A DNA stretch of 64,000 nucleotides from VXYL01 sp965203685 (lineage in GTDB: Bacteria; Pseudomonadota; Gammaproteobacteria; Pseudomonadales; Azotimanducaceae), in NCBI GenBank assembly GCA_965203685.1, contig OZ241908.1, forward strand, positions 2,604,001 through 2,668,000. The letters are read 5' to 3'. Within the stretch, counting starts at the first letter, position 1; each line of letters begins with the position of its first letter. Positions 26,493 through 35,617 of this stretch are shown here, piece after piece. The notes under the pieces were generated by a model. The model was not told where the DNA came from, made no database searches, and saw only the letters and a list, made by a program, of their open reading frames with translations. Position numbers and translations under genes: made by a program.

Positions 26493-28216
26493 CTATAGCG
26501 AAATCCAACGCTTTCTTGCCCAACTCGCAAGCGTGAGCGACCGTTCACGTAACCGTTCCTCGTTCCACGCCTCGTATTTGCTTCCGAACTTTCGCGTGGT
26601 CGCGAACATCGATTCGTCCTGATAGTAAGGCCTTTTTACCTCATAAGTGCTTTGATTGACCTGAACATTCAACGATTCGGAAAGCGGTAACAGATTGGCC
26701 CACAAGTCCTTCGTTCTTCCATGTCGTTCCCTAGTAATGACGCCGCTCCAAGTGTCACAGTACGCTCTAGGCATGACGTGCTCAATCGTCATCCCATCCG
26801 AAGGAGGTGGCTCACTACTCTGCGACCGTTCATACTCCAAAATCACGTACTTTGCCACGCTTGAGCCATATAGTGGCCGTTCCACTATCGCTTTGGTCAA
26901 CCTCTCATCCGATGGCCACTCAACGGTCAAACGGTTTTCAATCACGTTCGAAACCCGTTTTGCGTCCGGATGGTTGTCGCATAACGCCCACATGGTTCTG
27001 AACATTCCCAACAGTCCCGTTGGCTCAATCCCACAGATCGCCCTTCTAACCAAGAATGACTCGATGGTTTGTATGCAACCAAGAACGTCGTCCTTGGAGA
27101 TCTTGTGGTCGCTAAGGGTCTTCAGTAACTTCATCAGAAACGGTAGTGTCGCAGTCGGATGACCCAGTTCCACTAGCTTCCGTACTTCGGCACCGACTTC
27201 CTTGCCATACTCCTTTTCCGGGTTGGCGAGCCCTGAAAGAGCAAGGTAAGGCGCAGAGTATTCGTCCAACGCATCAATGATCTGTATGGAATTGAACCCT
27301 CTCCACATGTCCCTAAGCTCACCGAACATCTCGGTTCGACTAGCGCCGGACTTATGAATGACACAGAAAGGGAAAAAGAAATCGTCGAATTTGCTATCGA
27401 ACCGATTCCTGAACGGCTCCCATCTGTCTTCATATAGCACCTTCGCATTGTCCACGTCGTAACCGACACGAGCAAAGACCTCGTTTTTCACGAGGTCACC
27501 AACCGATATAGGTAGGCCGGGATCATTGAGCCCTTCGAAAACTGTGGTCGCCGATCCAGGGTCCTTCAACAGAATGAAGACGAAGGTGAGGCCGTTGCGG
27601 ACTACCTCGACCAGTTTCTGGACTTCCTCAAAACCGTGCGCCTTTACTTTTGGAGCGCATATAGGTCTGTATACGCCGAAACTGTCTCAGCAACGGTCCC
27701 GTCGGTGGACCATCCGAATGAGGTAGCCTCGTCCTTTGTGGCAACCAATCTGCGAGCTCGCCCGTCTTCGACACCATCTTGAAGATCTCTATGAACTGAG
27801 CACGATCTTCGATTGGCGGCTGGAGCTTGGTGTTGGACGGCAAGTCTTTCGCCCAGTCTACGATGAGGTTGGTACTAATTAGTCCACGGGCATAGTCTGC
27901 TTCTTCTTCTCTGGCGGCCACTTGAGCCGCAGCCAGTAAGAACAAAATACATCGTAGTAAGGCGCTGTTGACCATCCACGATCTCATGGGGAGTAGGCTG
28001 CGAAGGATTCGTGGGGCGCGTAACAGCAATGACCGCGCCGAGAAACCGACTGTTGTCTTCCTCATCTGCGATTACTTCGATCTCTCTGATCATTCGATCT
28101 AGCTGGCGCTTAGTCCACACATATGACCGCTGGAACAGCGGAATGAACAGCATCGAACTAGTGCTGGTCAGTTGATGGAAGCTCAACTCATTACTATTGT
28201 CAGTGATCTTTCCCAT
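26493..28216 (-). pseudogene. GmrSD-like type IV restriction gene with two frameshifts
   Basis: Three overlapping frames together spell one DUF262/DUF1524 protein. The N-terminal piece (28216 to about 27937) holds FIPLFQRSYVW and the nucleotide-binding EIVDGQQRLTTMYF motif. The middle piece (about 27937-27650) reads AAAQVAAREEEADYARGLIS. The C-terminal piece (from about 27650 to 26493) carries the HNH-type motif IEHVMPRAYCDTW then DLWANLLPLSESLN. One extra base near 27937 and one in an A4 run at 27648-27651 break the frame. GmrSD-type enzymes cleave DNA with modified (glucosylated) cytosines. Both lesions are single-base insertions, one in a homopolymer, so sequencing error is possible. The DNA is clearly more AT-rich than its surroundings, consistent with transfer. 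Confidence 0.8.
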
Positions 28217-29127
28217 TACGGCTTCCAGATTATTCCTCTCTCGACAAGCTGAAAAGCATACGAACTATGGGCCCATCAGGGCAAACGGGTCGTAGTACAC
28301 GAATCATTCGTACACCCCGCACCGCCGTACCTTGACTAGCTGGGATCGCGAACATGCGGCTCCCTTCCGCCTGTCGGGCATCGCATCCGCTTGACGCGGA
28401 GCGGTCTCCATGCGCTGAGCATCGCGTCCCGCGTATCGCCACCAGCCCCAGCAGCCAGACTCCGGTGCGCGTTAAGCGCTGTCCCGGCCACCGGCGACGC
28501 CGTCCGGCTGACGCCAGTTGACACGCCACAGCAGCGATCGTCCCTCTTCGCAGACGGAACGACCTAGCGTCGTTGGTGCCACTTGGGCACGGTTGGGAGC
28601 GGCACGCAGCACGGCAACTACTGGCCGTGCTGCGCCACACCGGACGCCCCGAGTACGATCTGAAGATGGTGCCTGTGGAGCTCATTCACCCGACGCACAG
28701 CCTGGTGGAGCAACGGCTCCGGCGTCGGCTTGTCGGTATGCGCCGCCTGCGCGAATAGTCCGGGGTCTTCGTCGAGCTGTAGCGACGGTCCAACGGGTGA
28801 GCGAGCGAACGAGCGAACGGACTCACCAGACCGCCTCATCGGCATGCGGATGGCACTTGGTTCTCTGTTCCTGCCGAACGACCTCCCCAGGAGCGACACT
28901 TGCGCTTGCGCTCTACGCGGCATCGCACCTCTGTCCCATTCCGAAGGGAGACGAAGGAGCTCTCCTAGAACCTCCGTCGCGCCTATGACACGGGCTCGGC
29001 CACCGAAAACGTCGGCGACGTCGTGATGACACCGGGTGCCCTCGGTAGCGGATCCGCGACCATAGTACCCTCCGCCCATTGGTACCTGAACGGGTGTTCC
29101 ATCCGGTCGCCCCGAGTCTCACGTTCG
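28217..29127. other. Non-coding or decayed stretch before the attachment junction
   Basis: No recognisable gene in about 900 bp; open frames are short and match nothing I know. It probably holds decayed DNA left of the island junction at 29128. Confidence 0.4.
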
Positions 29128-29226
29128 GTGGTGGGTCACATGAGGGGTTGCGGACCAATGGCGAAACTAAAATCCAATAAAACCAATATGTTAAGGACAC
29201 ATTCGCCTCCTACCTCTTCCGCCATT
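29128..29226 (+). repeat. Attachment-like junction 1 (left end of island A)
   Basis: It begins GTGGTGGGTCA, has TGAGGGGT nearby, then an AT-rich middle, and ends with the core CCTCCTACCTCTTCCGCCA (29206-29224) plus TT. The same arrangement recurs at 50570-50669 and 59286-59379. The core looks like the 3' end of a tRNA gene (serine-type acceptor), a usual target of P4-type integrases. An intact integrase lies 31 bp to the right. Confidence 0.8.
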
Positions 29227-29256
29227 TTTTCATCTAATTAATTGTTTTATATGAAA

Positions 29257-30486
29257 TTATTTGAAGACACGCGCCTTTGTTCCCCCTAACATTCCCCCAC
29301 CCGAATCCCGTGCCTGATTGAGATAGTCCGCCCAACCCTGCATTAGCGCTGCACGTCGCTCGAACATCGTCGACCGCGCATACGCCGCCTCCGCACTGTC
29401 CTTCACAACGTGTGCGAGCGCCGCTTCTGCAACCTCGCGCGGCACCTGCGCGTACTCGCTGCACCAGTCACGGAAGCTCGATCGAAAACCGTGCGGAACG
29501 GCAGGCACACCAAGGTCCCGCAGCATCTTGCTCAGCGTGTTGTCCGACAAGACCTTGCCAGTCGCGCTGGGAAACACGAGCCCGGAGCCATCCTTGACCT
29601 CGGTCATCTCCTCAAGGATCTCCACCGTCCGGTCCGCGAGGGGAACCCGATGCATCCTGCCGGACTTCGTGGCTGTCTCAGGCACCGTCCAGACACGCCC
29701 CTCCATGTCCACATCGTCCCACCGTGCGTTGCGCACTTCCCCACTGCGGCATGCGGTGAGGACCAGAAACTCGAAAGCCGCGATCGTAGAACGCCGGGAC
29801 TTACTCGCGCGAACCTTGGCAAGGGCACCGGCGACCGCAGAGTGGGGCAGCGCGGCATGGTGCTTCCGCCTTCTCGCTTCGCGCTTCGGGAGGGCAGCCT
29901 GCAGTACGTCGCCCGCAGGATTGTTCGTGCAGTAGCCGCTGGCGATCGCCCATTGCATTACGGCCCGGATACGGTGTCGGATGCGCATCGCGGTCTCGCG
30001 CTTGTCGTTCCAGATCGGCGTCAGACAGCGCAGGACGTCGGAGGTCTCGATGGCTGAGAGCTTCATCCCACCGATTACGGGAAACGCGTACGCCGAGAGC
30101 GAATGCTCCCACTGCTGTCGCGACTTCACGGCGTTCCGCCAAGTCTCCGCATAGAGATCAATGACAGTAGCGGCCGCTTCGCGGAACGTCGGCTCCTGCA
30201 CGCTCCGCCGGCGCGTCAATGGACTCTCGCCCGCCCGCACTAGCCGCCGGTTGTCTGCTACGGCCCGCCGGGCTTCTGCGAGTGACGCCAGTGGGTAAGG
30301 ACCCAAGCCGATGTCGCGGCGTCGACCGTCGACAGTAATGCGCTGCACCCAAGTGCGTCGACCGGACGCCTTCACAAGCAAGAACAGGCCGTCCCCGTCC
30401 CGGTACTTCCCGGGAGCTACCGCGTTGCGTAGCTTAGCGTTGGAGAGCCGTCTGCTTGATCGGTTCCGCGGTGATTTCGGCTCCAT
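29257..30486 (-). CDS. P4-type tyrosine integrase of island A
   Basis: Complete integrase of 409 residues. The N-terminal DUF4102-type arm-binding domain has RLSNAKLRNAVAPGKYRDGDG then LFLLVKASGRRTWVQRI. A core-binding domain follows (about residues 100-200), then the catalytic domain. It carries Arg in LVLTACRSGEVRNARWDDV, Lys in TATKSGRMHRVPL, HGFRSSFRDW and His in ALAHVV, with the nucleophile Tyr in AEAAYARSTMFERR. It would excise and integrate the island at the junction core next to its 3' end. IS66 copy 1 sits 16 bp upstream of ATG 30486, leaving the GGAG ribosome site but separating the gene from its original promoter. Confidence 0.95.
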   Translation of the reverse strand: MEPKSPRNRSSRRLSNAKLRNAVAPGKYRDGDGLFLLVKASGRRTWVQRITVDGRRRDIGLGPYPLASLAEARRAVADNRRLVRAGESPLTRRRSVQEPTFREAAATVIDLYAETWRNAVKSRQQWEHSLSAYAFPVIGGMKLSAIETSDVLRCLTPIWNDKRETAMRIRHRIRAVMQWAIASGYCTNNPAGDVLQAALPKREARRRKHHAALPHSAVAGALAKVRASKSRRSTIAAFEFLVLTACRSGEVRNARWDDVDMEGRVWTVPETATKSGRMHRVPLADRTVEILEEMTEVKDGSGLVFPSATGKVLSDNTLSKMLRDLGVPAVPHGFRSSFRDWCSEYAQVPREVAEAALAHVVKDSAEAAYARSTMFERRAALMQGWADYLNQARDSGGGMLGGTKARVFK

Positions 30487-30580
30487 CTCGCTCCTTCCGA
30501 GAGTAAGCGGTCATTCTGAGCCGTAGTTCCGCCGGTCGACGGCTCCTGTTCCCATTCGCGGTTCGGAACAGGAGATCCAC

Positions 30581-30874
30581 ATGGACGAGACGACGACGCG
30601 CAAGCGGACGCAGCGCACGGCAACGGAATGGCGTTCGATCATGGCCCGTTTCGAGGCGAGCGGCCTCGCCGGCGAGGCGTTCTGCGCCGCTGAGGGCATC
30701 GGCAGCAGCGCGTTCTGGCGCTGGCGGCGTCGCTTCGCGGACGAGGACGCGGCGCGTGCCGGCAACGGCGGGCCGGCGTTCGTAGAGCTGTCGGGCCCTG
30801 GCGCCGCGGCGTGGGACGCGGAGCTCGACCTCGGCGCGGGCGTCGTGCTGCGGGTACGCCGGCCGCGGTGCTGA
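30581..30874 (+). CDS. tnpA: IS66 accessory protein TnpA, copy 1
   Basis: A 97-residue accessory protein required for IS66 transposition along with TnpB. It has the typical helix-turn-helix-like N-terminus (RTATEWRSIMARFEASGLAG then EAFCAAEGIGSSAFWRWRRR). The stop overlaps the tnpB start (GTGCTGA). It is nearly identical to the copy at 34931-35224, differing at a few residues near the C-terminal third. Confidence 0.93.
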   Translation: MDETTTRKRTQRTATEWRSIMARFEASGLAGEAFCAAEGIGSSAFWRWRRRFADEDAARAGNGGPAFVELSGPGAAAWDAELDLGAGVVLRVRRPRC

Positions 30875-31215
30875 TCCCGGCCGCGGAGCGGCGCATCTGG
30901 CTGTGCGTCGCGCCGGCGGACATGCGGCGCTCGTTCGACGGCCTGGCGGCGCTGGCGCGCAACCACCTCGGGGAGGATCCGGCCGGCGGCGACTGGTTCG
31001 CGTTCGTGAACCGGCGCCGCACGATCGTCAAGGTGCTGTCGTTCGACGGCGACGGCTACTGGGTGTGGGCGAAGCGCCTGGAGGCCGGGCGGTTCGCCGA
31101 GCCGCGCGGGCGGGGCCGCAAGCGGGCGCTGGACCGGACCGCGCTGCTGGCCCTGCTGGAGGGCGTCGACATGGTGGTCGAGGGTCGCCGGAAGCGCTAC
31201 CGGAAGGCTGCGTGA
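30868..31215 (+). CDS. tnpB: IS66 TnpB, copy 1
   Basis: A 115-residue IS66 Orf2 protein with the family motif LCVAPADMRRSFDGLAALAR followed by WFAFVNRRRTIVKVLSFDGD and GYWVWAKRLE. GTG 30868 overlaps the tnpA stop, so translation is coupled. TnpB has no known enzymatic activity but is needed for transposition in IS66 elements. Confidence 0.93.
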   Translation: MLIPAAERRIWLCVAPADMRRSFDGLAALARNHLGEDPAGGDWFAFVNRRRTIVKVLSFDGDGYWVWAKRLEAGRFAEPRGRGRKRALDRTALLALLEGVDMVVEGRRKRYRKAA

Positions 31216-31267
31216 GGATCGCCGTCTGGTGTAGGCTTGCCGCCGTCGAGGACGCCACGGAAGGCCA

Positions 31268-32860
31268 TTGCCGAACGCCGCAGGGATCGCGGAGCTGCGC
31301 CGGGAGAACGCCGAGCTGGCCGCCGCGGTCACGAGTCTCGAAGGGCAGCTCGCGGCGCTGCGCGAGACCGCGGCGTCGCTGAAGGACCAGGTCGACTGGT
31401 TCAAGCGCCAGCTGTTCGGGCGGCGTTCCGAGAAGCGCGTCGAGTTCGACCTTGCCGAGCAGGCGAACCTGTTCGAGTCGCTCGGCGCCGGGGACGTGCC
31501 GACGCCCGAGGTTCCCACCGAGGAGATCAGCTACCGGCGTCGGCGGAGGAAGAACCGCGCCGGCGCGGTGAACGAGTCCGGCCTGCGCTTCGACGACACG
31601 GTGCCGGTGACCACCATCGAGGTGCGCGACCCGGCGGTGGAGTCGATCCCCGAGTCGGAACGCGTGGTTGTCGGGGAGAAGGTGACGCACCGCCTGGCGC
31701 AGCGTCCGGCGAGCTACGAAGTGCTGAAGTACGTGCGCCCGGTGGTGAAGCGCCGGGACACCGGGGAGCTGGCGTCGGCGCGGGCGCCGGCGAACGTCCT
31801 GGAGCGGACCGCGGCGGACGTCAGCCTGCTGGCCGGGATGCTGGTCGACAAGTTCCGCCACCACCTGCCGCTGCACCGCCAGCACCGGCGCATGGCGGAC
31901 GCGGGGATCGCGGTGAGCCGGGCGAGCCTGACGAACTGGACGGGGCGCGCCATCGACCTGCTCGAGCCGGTCGCGGCGGCGCAGACGGCGCACGTCCTGG
32001 AGAGCCGCGTGCTGGCGATGGACGAGACGCCGGTCAAGGCGGGGCGCGCGGAGCCGGGCAGGATGCGCCAGGGGTACTTCTGGCCGATCTACGGGGACGA
32101 CGACGAGGTCGTGTTCCCGTTCGCGCCGACGCGCGAGCACCGGCACGTCGAGACGTTCCTCGGCGACTTCGAGGGCGTGCTGTCGAGCGACGGCTACGAG
32201 GCGTACGCCCGTTACGCGTCGAAGCGCGCCGGGGTGCGGCACGCGCAGTGCTGGGCGCACGCCAGGCGCGGCTTCGAACAGGCGCGGGACGGCGAGCCGG
32301 AGGCGGCCGACGCGGCGCTGGCGCTGATCGGCGCGCTGTATGCGAACGAGAAGGCGATCCGCCGGGGGAAGCTGAAGGGCGCCGCGAAGCTGGCGTTGCG
32401 GCGCGAGCGGAGCGTTCCGGCGGCGGCGCGGTTCTTCGCATGGTGCCGGGGGCAGAGCGCGCGGCCGGACCTGCTGCCGCGCAGCCCGCTGGCGAAGGCG
32501 TTGAAGTACGCGCTGGACCGCGAGGCCGGGCTGTCGGTGTACCTGTCCGACGCCGACGTGGCCATAGATACGAACCATCTCGAAAGGGTTCTCCGGCCTA
32601 TCCCGGCCGGACGGCGCAACTGGCTGTTCGCCTGGACGGAGGTCGGCGCGGAGCGCGTCGGCGTGGTCCAGGGCTTGCTGGCGACCTGCACGCTGCAGGG
32701 CGTGGATCCGTACAGGTACCTCGTGGACGTGCTGCAGCGCGTCGGACGCCACCCGGCGTCGCGCGCGGTCGAACTCACGCCGCGGGTGTGGAGGACGCTG
32801 TTCGCGGACGACCCGCTGCGCTCGGACCTCGACCGCGGCCGCGATCCGCCCGGAAGCTAG
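31268..32860 (+). CDS. tnpC: IS66 DDE transposase TnpC, copy 1
   Basis: The 530-residue transposase. After a coiled-coil N-terminus (LRRENAELAAAVTSLEGQLA) come the zinc-binding/IS66 N-terminal region with FKRQLFGRRSEKR and the DDE core. The core carries Asp in VLAMDETPVKAG, Asp in LSSDGYEAYARYA and Glu in DTNHLERVLRPI. The C-terminal IS66_C segment ends DRGRDPPGS. TTG 31268 is the start that keeps the full coiled coil. It differs from copy 2 (35618-37231) mainly in the coiled coil, which is seven residues shorter. Confidence 0.93.
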   Translation: MPNAAGIAELRRENAELAAAVTSLEGQLAALRETAASLKDQVDWFKRQLFGRRSEKRVEFDLAEQANLFESLGAGDVPTPEVPTEEISYRRRRRKNRAGAVNESGLRFDDTVPVTTIEVRDPAVESIPESERVVVGEKVTHRLAQRPASYEVLKYVRPVVKRRDTGELASARAPANVLERTAADVSLLAGMLVDKFRHHLPLHRQHRRMADAGIAVSRASLTNWTGRAIDLLEPVAAAQTAHVLESRVLAMDETPVKAGRAEPGRMRQGYFWPIYGDDDEVVFPFAPTREHRHVETFLGDFEGVLSSDGYEAYARYASKRAGVRHAQCWAHARRGFEQARDGEPEAADAALALIGALYANEKAIRRGKLKGAAKLALRRERSVPAAARFFAWCRGQSARPDLLPRSPLAKALKYALDREAGLSVYLSDADVAIDTNHLERVLRPIPAGRRNWLFAWTEVGAERVGVVQGLLATCTLQGVDPYRYLVDVLQRVGRHPASRAVELTPRVWRTLFADDPLRSDLDRGRDPPGS

Positions 32861-32973
32861 GCGCTCGGAACAGATCGACCCCGGCCGGCTTCGCCGCGCC
32901 TCGCGGAATACCGTCACGGCACCGCTCAACCGCGGAGACGCCTACGTCCCAGTTTGACCGCTTACTTCCGAGA

Positions 32974-33537
32974 GGACCGGTGGATCACGGCAGGAAGCGC
33001 AATGTCGTTCCCCCTATTGGTCCCCCTAACGGAGTTCACAACAGGGCCACAATGGACCGTAACGACTCCGTAAGATCCGTTGCAGCAAATCGCGTTCAAC
33101 CATACCACCCCACCACGAAAGCAGCATCAGGAAAGTGTTTAGCACGCTTGCATGGAAATACGCCTCCGGCGATGCGGGAAATGCCAGCACTTCCTTACGA
33201 GTCAGCGGTCGGGGGAGCTCCCCCGGCTGAAGGCTCCTATGGCAGTAAGGGTGAAGCCACGGTGACAGGCGGCTACCCGAAACCCCGACGTGAGCGGCCC
33301 TCAGATGTTCGTGTTCGCACTGGCGAACGACAGCGTTGACGTGTCCGGCGTCCGTCTGCACAGACGAAGCAAAGAATGCCACGCAAGGGGCTGCGCTTGT
33401 CACGACACCACGGTTGGTGCCCGGGACAGTTCAATGCCGGAGACCTTGTAGCTACTCGTCCTCCCCCAACTGACCGCACTGTCGCTCAAGATCCATCTAT
33501 CCCAGTGCGTCCGGCCGCTCCTCCCGCTCCAATCCCG
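32974..33537. other. Former integrase upstream region and palindrome
   Basis: No gene is seen. The left part is the original upstream DNA of the island A integrase, displaced by IS66 copy 1. CGGGGGAGCTCCCCCG (33210-33225) is a perfect 16-base palindrome that could fold or bind protein. Confidence 0.45.
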
Positions 33538-34852
33538 TTACGTCCACCAGGGTTCTCGCCTCAGCTTAATCTCTTCCCCTCGCATGCCCCCTTCAACCCC
33601 TTGTGCCGTCAACCGGTACGCCCCCGAGAGGCGCAGCACGGGGTAGCCGGGCGCCGGATCCAACAGCCTTACGGATTTCACGCACACAACCGTCCAAACC
33701 ATGCCGAGTCCGCGCCGCTCGATCAGTTCCCGTGCGAACTCCTCCCCCATAAGCAACGCCGTCGGTCCTGCCGTTTTCGCGCTTGGATCGAACACCGAGA
33801 CGCGCCCGTCGGGCGCCACGAAATTCGTCCCCGCGCCGCTCCAACGCAACTTTGCTGCCTCTACCAGACTCGACGCCGGCAACTGAATCCACCCTTCCGG
33901 TCCGACGTGGTCGTCACGACGCCCGAGCCTAAGTGGATACTTGGTGGCGACTGCCTCCAAGTGCACTGGCGCGTTCCTGCTAGGACGCGCCCCTTCGTGG
34001 AAGCTCCCAAGGTCCACCTGACGGTACTCCGCTGCCGGCCCCCAACCATGTTCGCCGATGAACACGCCGTATACCTCCCTGACATCCTCGATGCCGGCAT
34101 CCACATATCCCCGGACCCGCGCCCAATCCATGAACTCGCCCGCGTCCTCGCTACCGGTCAGATACGCGTTGATCCACCACCTAACCTCCCCTCGCTCGAC
34201 CTCGAAAAGCTCTCGACCCACGGGCGGGGCCTGCTTCCACGCGAAGCATGCGCTGCCGTTGAGCCACCTCGTTCCATCGTCTGGGTCCTGTATCACAAGG
34301 AGATCCTCGATCTGCGGGAGATCGTCCCGATGCCGCACCCAGTCGCCGAGCTCACCCGATTCCACCCAACCCTCGTACCGCGCCCCGGTCCACCAGACGT
34401 CCTGGTCCCCTTCCCGGTAGCTCCAAACCCGCCTGCGAGGAGGCGGGGCCGTCGAACTCGGATCAATGTCGCGCAGCCAGTTCTGCCACGGCCCCTGATA
34501 TCGATGCGCGCGCTCCTGCCCCGCCGGGTACTCCCGGTACTGGAAATGGTCGGCCACGAGCCCAAGCACTTCGCGGTAGGCGATCCACTGGTACTTTCTC
34601 CCAATGCTCTCTCTCCGGGCTGACAATCCGATCGCGTCCACATCGTGTCTCCGGTCCGCGTTGCCGAAGAGCTCCGGCGTCCATCCCAGGTCGAACACCC
34701 TACGCAGCACGTAGCGTTCGATCGCAACGCGGTCGAGCGACGGCTGGTCCGCCGCGTGACCCGCAACCGCCTCCGACCACGCCTCCTCTTCGATGCCGAG
34801 CGACAGCCATTCCCCCGAGCATCCCCACGTCTCGCATATGGATCGATGCAAG
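33538..34852 (-). pseudogene. C-terminal part of nuclease-STAND gene split by IS66 copy 2
   Basis: This 437-residue frame matches the C-terminal third of the intact protein at 53130-57650: RRVFDLGWTPELFG against KRAYELGWDGELFS, IGRKYQWIAYREVLGLVADH against VGKKYQWIGFHEFLAHLADN, and YQGPWQNWLRDIDPS against YYGPWQPYTRDIDST. The N-terminal part lies beyond IS66 copy 2 at 37338-40349. When the element is removed the two frames do not join directly: the left part is one base out of phase. About 60 residues also appear to be missing compared with the intact paralogue, so there is a lesion besides the insertion. Confidence 0.85.
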
Positions 34853-34930
34853 GTAAGCGGTCATTCTGAGCCGTAGTTCCGCCGGTCGACGGCTCCTGTT
34901 CCCATTCGCGGTTCGGAACAGGAGATCCAC

Positions 34931-35224
34931 ATGGACGAGACGACGACGCGCAAGCGGACGCAGCGCACGGCAACGGAATGGCGTTCGATCATGGCCCGTT
35001 TCGAGGCGAGCGGCCTCGCCGGCGAGGCGTTCTGCGCCGCTGAGGGCATCGGCAGCAGCGCGTTCTGGCGCTGGCGGCGTCGCTTCGCGGACGAGGACGC
35101 TGCGCGCGCCGGGAACGGCGCGCCGGCGTTCGTCGAGCTGTCGGGCCCTGGCGCCGCGGCGTGGGACGCGGAGCTCGACCTCGGCGCCGGCATGGTGCTG
35201 CGGGTGCGCCGGCCGCGGTGCTGA
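34931..35224 (+). CDS. tnpA: IS66 accessory protein TnpA, copy 2
   Basis: A 97-residue protein with the same helix-turn-helix-like N-terminus as copy 1 (EWRSIMARFEASGLAGEAFC). It differs from copy 1 at a few positions (GNGAPAF for GNGGPAF, GAGMVLRV for GAGVVLRV). The stop overlaps the tnpB start. Confidence 0.93.
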   Translation: MDETTTRKRTQRTATEWRSIMARFEASGLAGEAFCAAEGIGSSAFWRWRRRFADEDAARAGNGAPAFVELSGPGAAAWDAELDLGAGMVLRVRRPRC

Positions 35225-35565
35225 TCCCGGCCGCGGAGCGGCGCATCTGGCTGTGCGTGGCGCCGGCGGACATGCGGCGCTCGTTCGACGGCCTGGCGGC
35301 GCTGGCGCGCAACCACCTCGGGGAGGATCCGGCCGGGGGCGACTGGTTCGCGTTCGTGAACCGGCGCCGCACCATCGTCAAGGTGCTGTCGTTCGACGGC
35401 GACGGCTACTGGGTGTGGGCGAAGCGCCTGGAGGCCGGGCGGTTCGCCGAGCCGCGCGGCCGGGGCCGCAAGCGGGCGCTGGACCGGACCGCGCTGCTGG
35501 CCCTGCTGGAGGGCGTCGACATGGTGGTCGAGGGTCGCCGGAAGCGCTACCGGAAGGCTGCGTGA
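35218..35565 (+). CDS. tnpB: IS66 TnpB, copy 2
   Basis: A 115-residue IS66 Orf2 protein, essentially identical at protein level to copy 1 (30868-31215), with silent base differences only in the parts compared. GTG 35218 overlaps the tnpA stop. Confidence 0.93.
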   Translation: MLIPAAERRIWLCVAPADMRRSFDGLAALARNHLGEDPAGGDWFAFVNRRRTIVKVLSFDGDGYWVWAKRLEAGRFAEPRGRGRKRALDRTALLALLEGVDMVVEGRRKRYRKAA

Positions 35566-35617
35566 GGATCGCCGTCTGGTGTAGGCTTGCCGCCGTCGAG
35601 GACGCCACGGAAGGCCA

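Larger units (their letters stand above)
30503..32965 (+). mobile_element. IS66-family insertion sequence, copy 1
   Basis: 2463 bp, with ends GTAAGCGGTCA...TGACCGCTTAC: left GTAAGCGGTCATTCTG and right, inverted, GTAAGCGGTCAAACTG. It is flanked by a perfect 8 bp target duplication TTCCGAGA (30495-30502 and 32966-32973), the IS66 norm. It carries intact tnpA, tnpB and tnpC and interrupts the upstream region of the island A integrase. Confidence 0.97.

Noticed and set aside
28618..29079. Leftward frame before junction 1
   Set aside because: No motif, no ribosome site and mixed codon use; more likely decayed DNA.
29206..29224. tRNA gene at the junction cores
   Set aside because: Only the last 15-19 bases resemble a tRNA 3' end. 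No D-arm or anticodon arm can be found upstream at any of the three junctions, so no tRNA is called.
33060..33420. Group II intron or structured RNA
   Set aside because: A strong palindrome and smooth sequence suggested RNA structure, but I could not find a domain V hairpin or a maturase gene.
32974..33537. Gene in the displaced integrase upstream region
   Set aside because: Only a leftward frame of about 125 codons with odd Ser/Leu-rich content and no recognisable motif.
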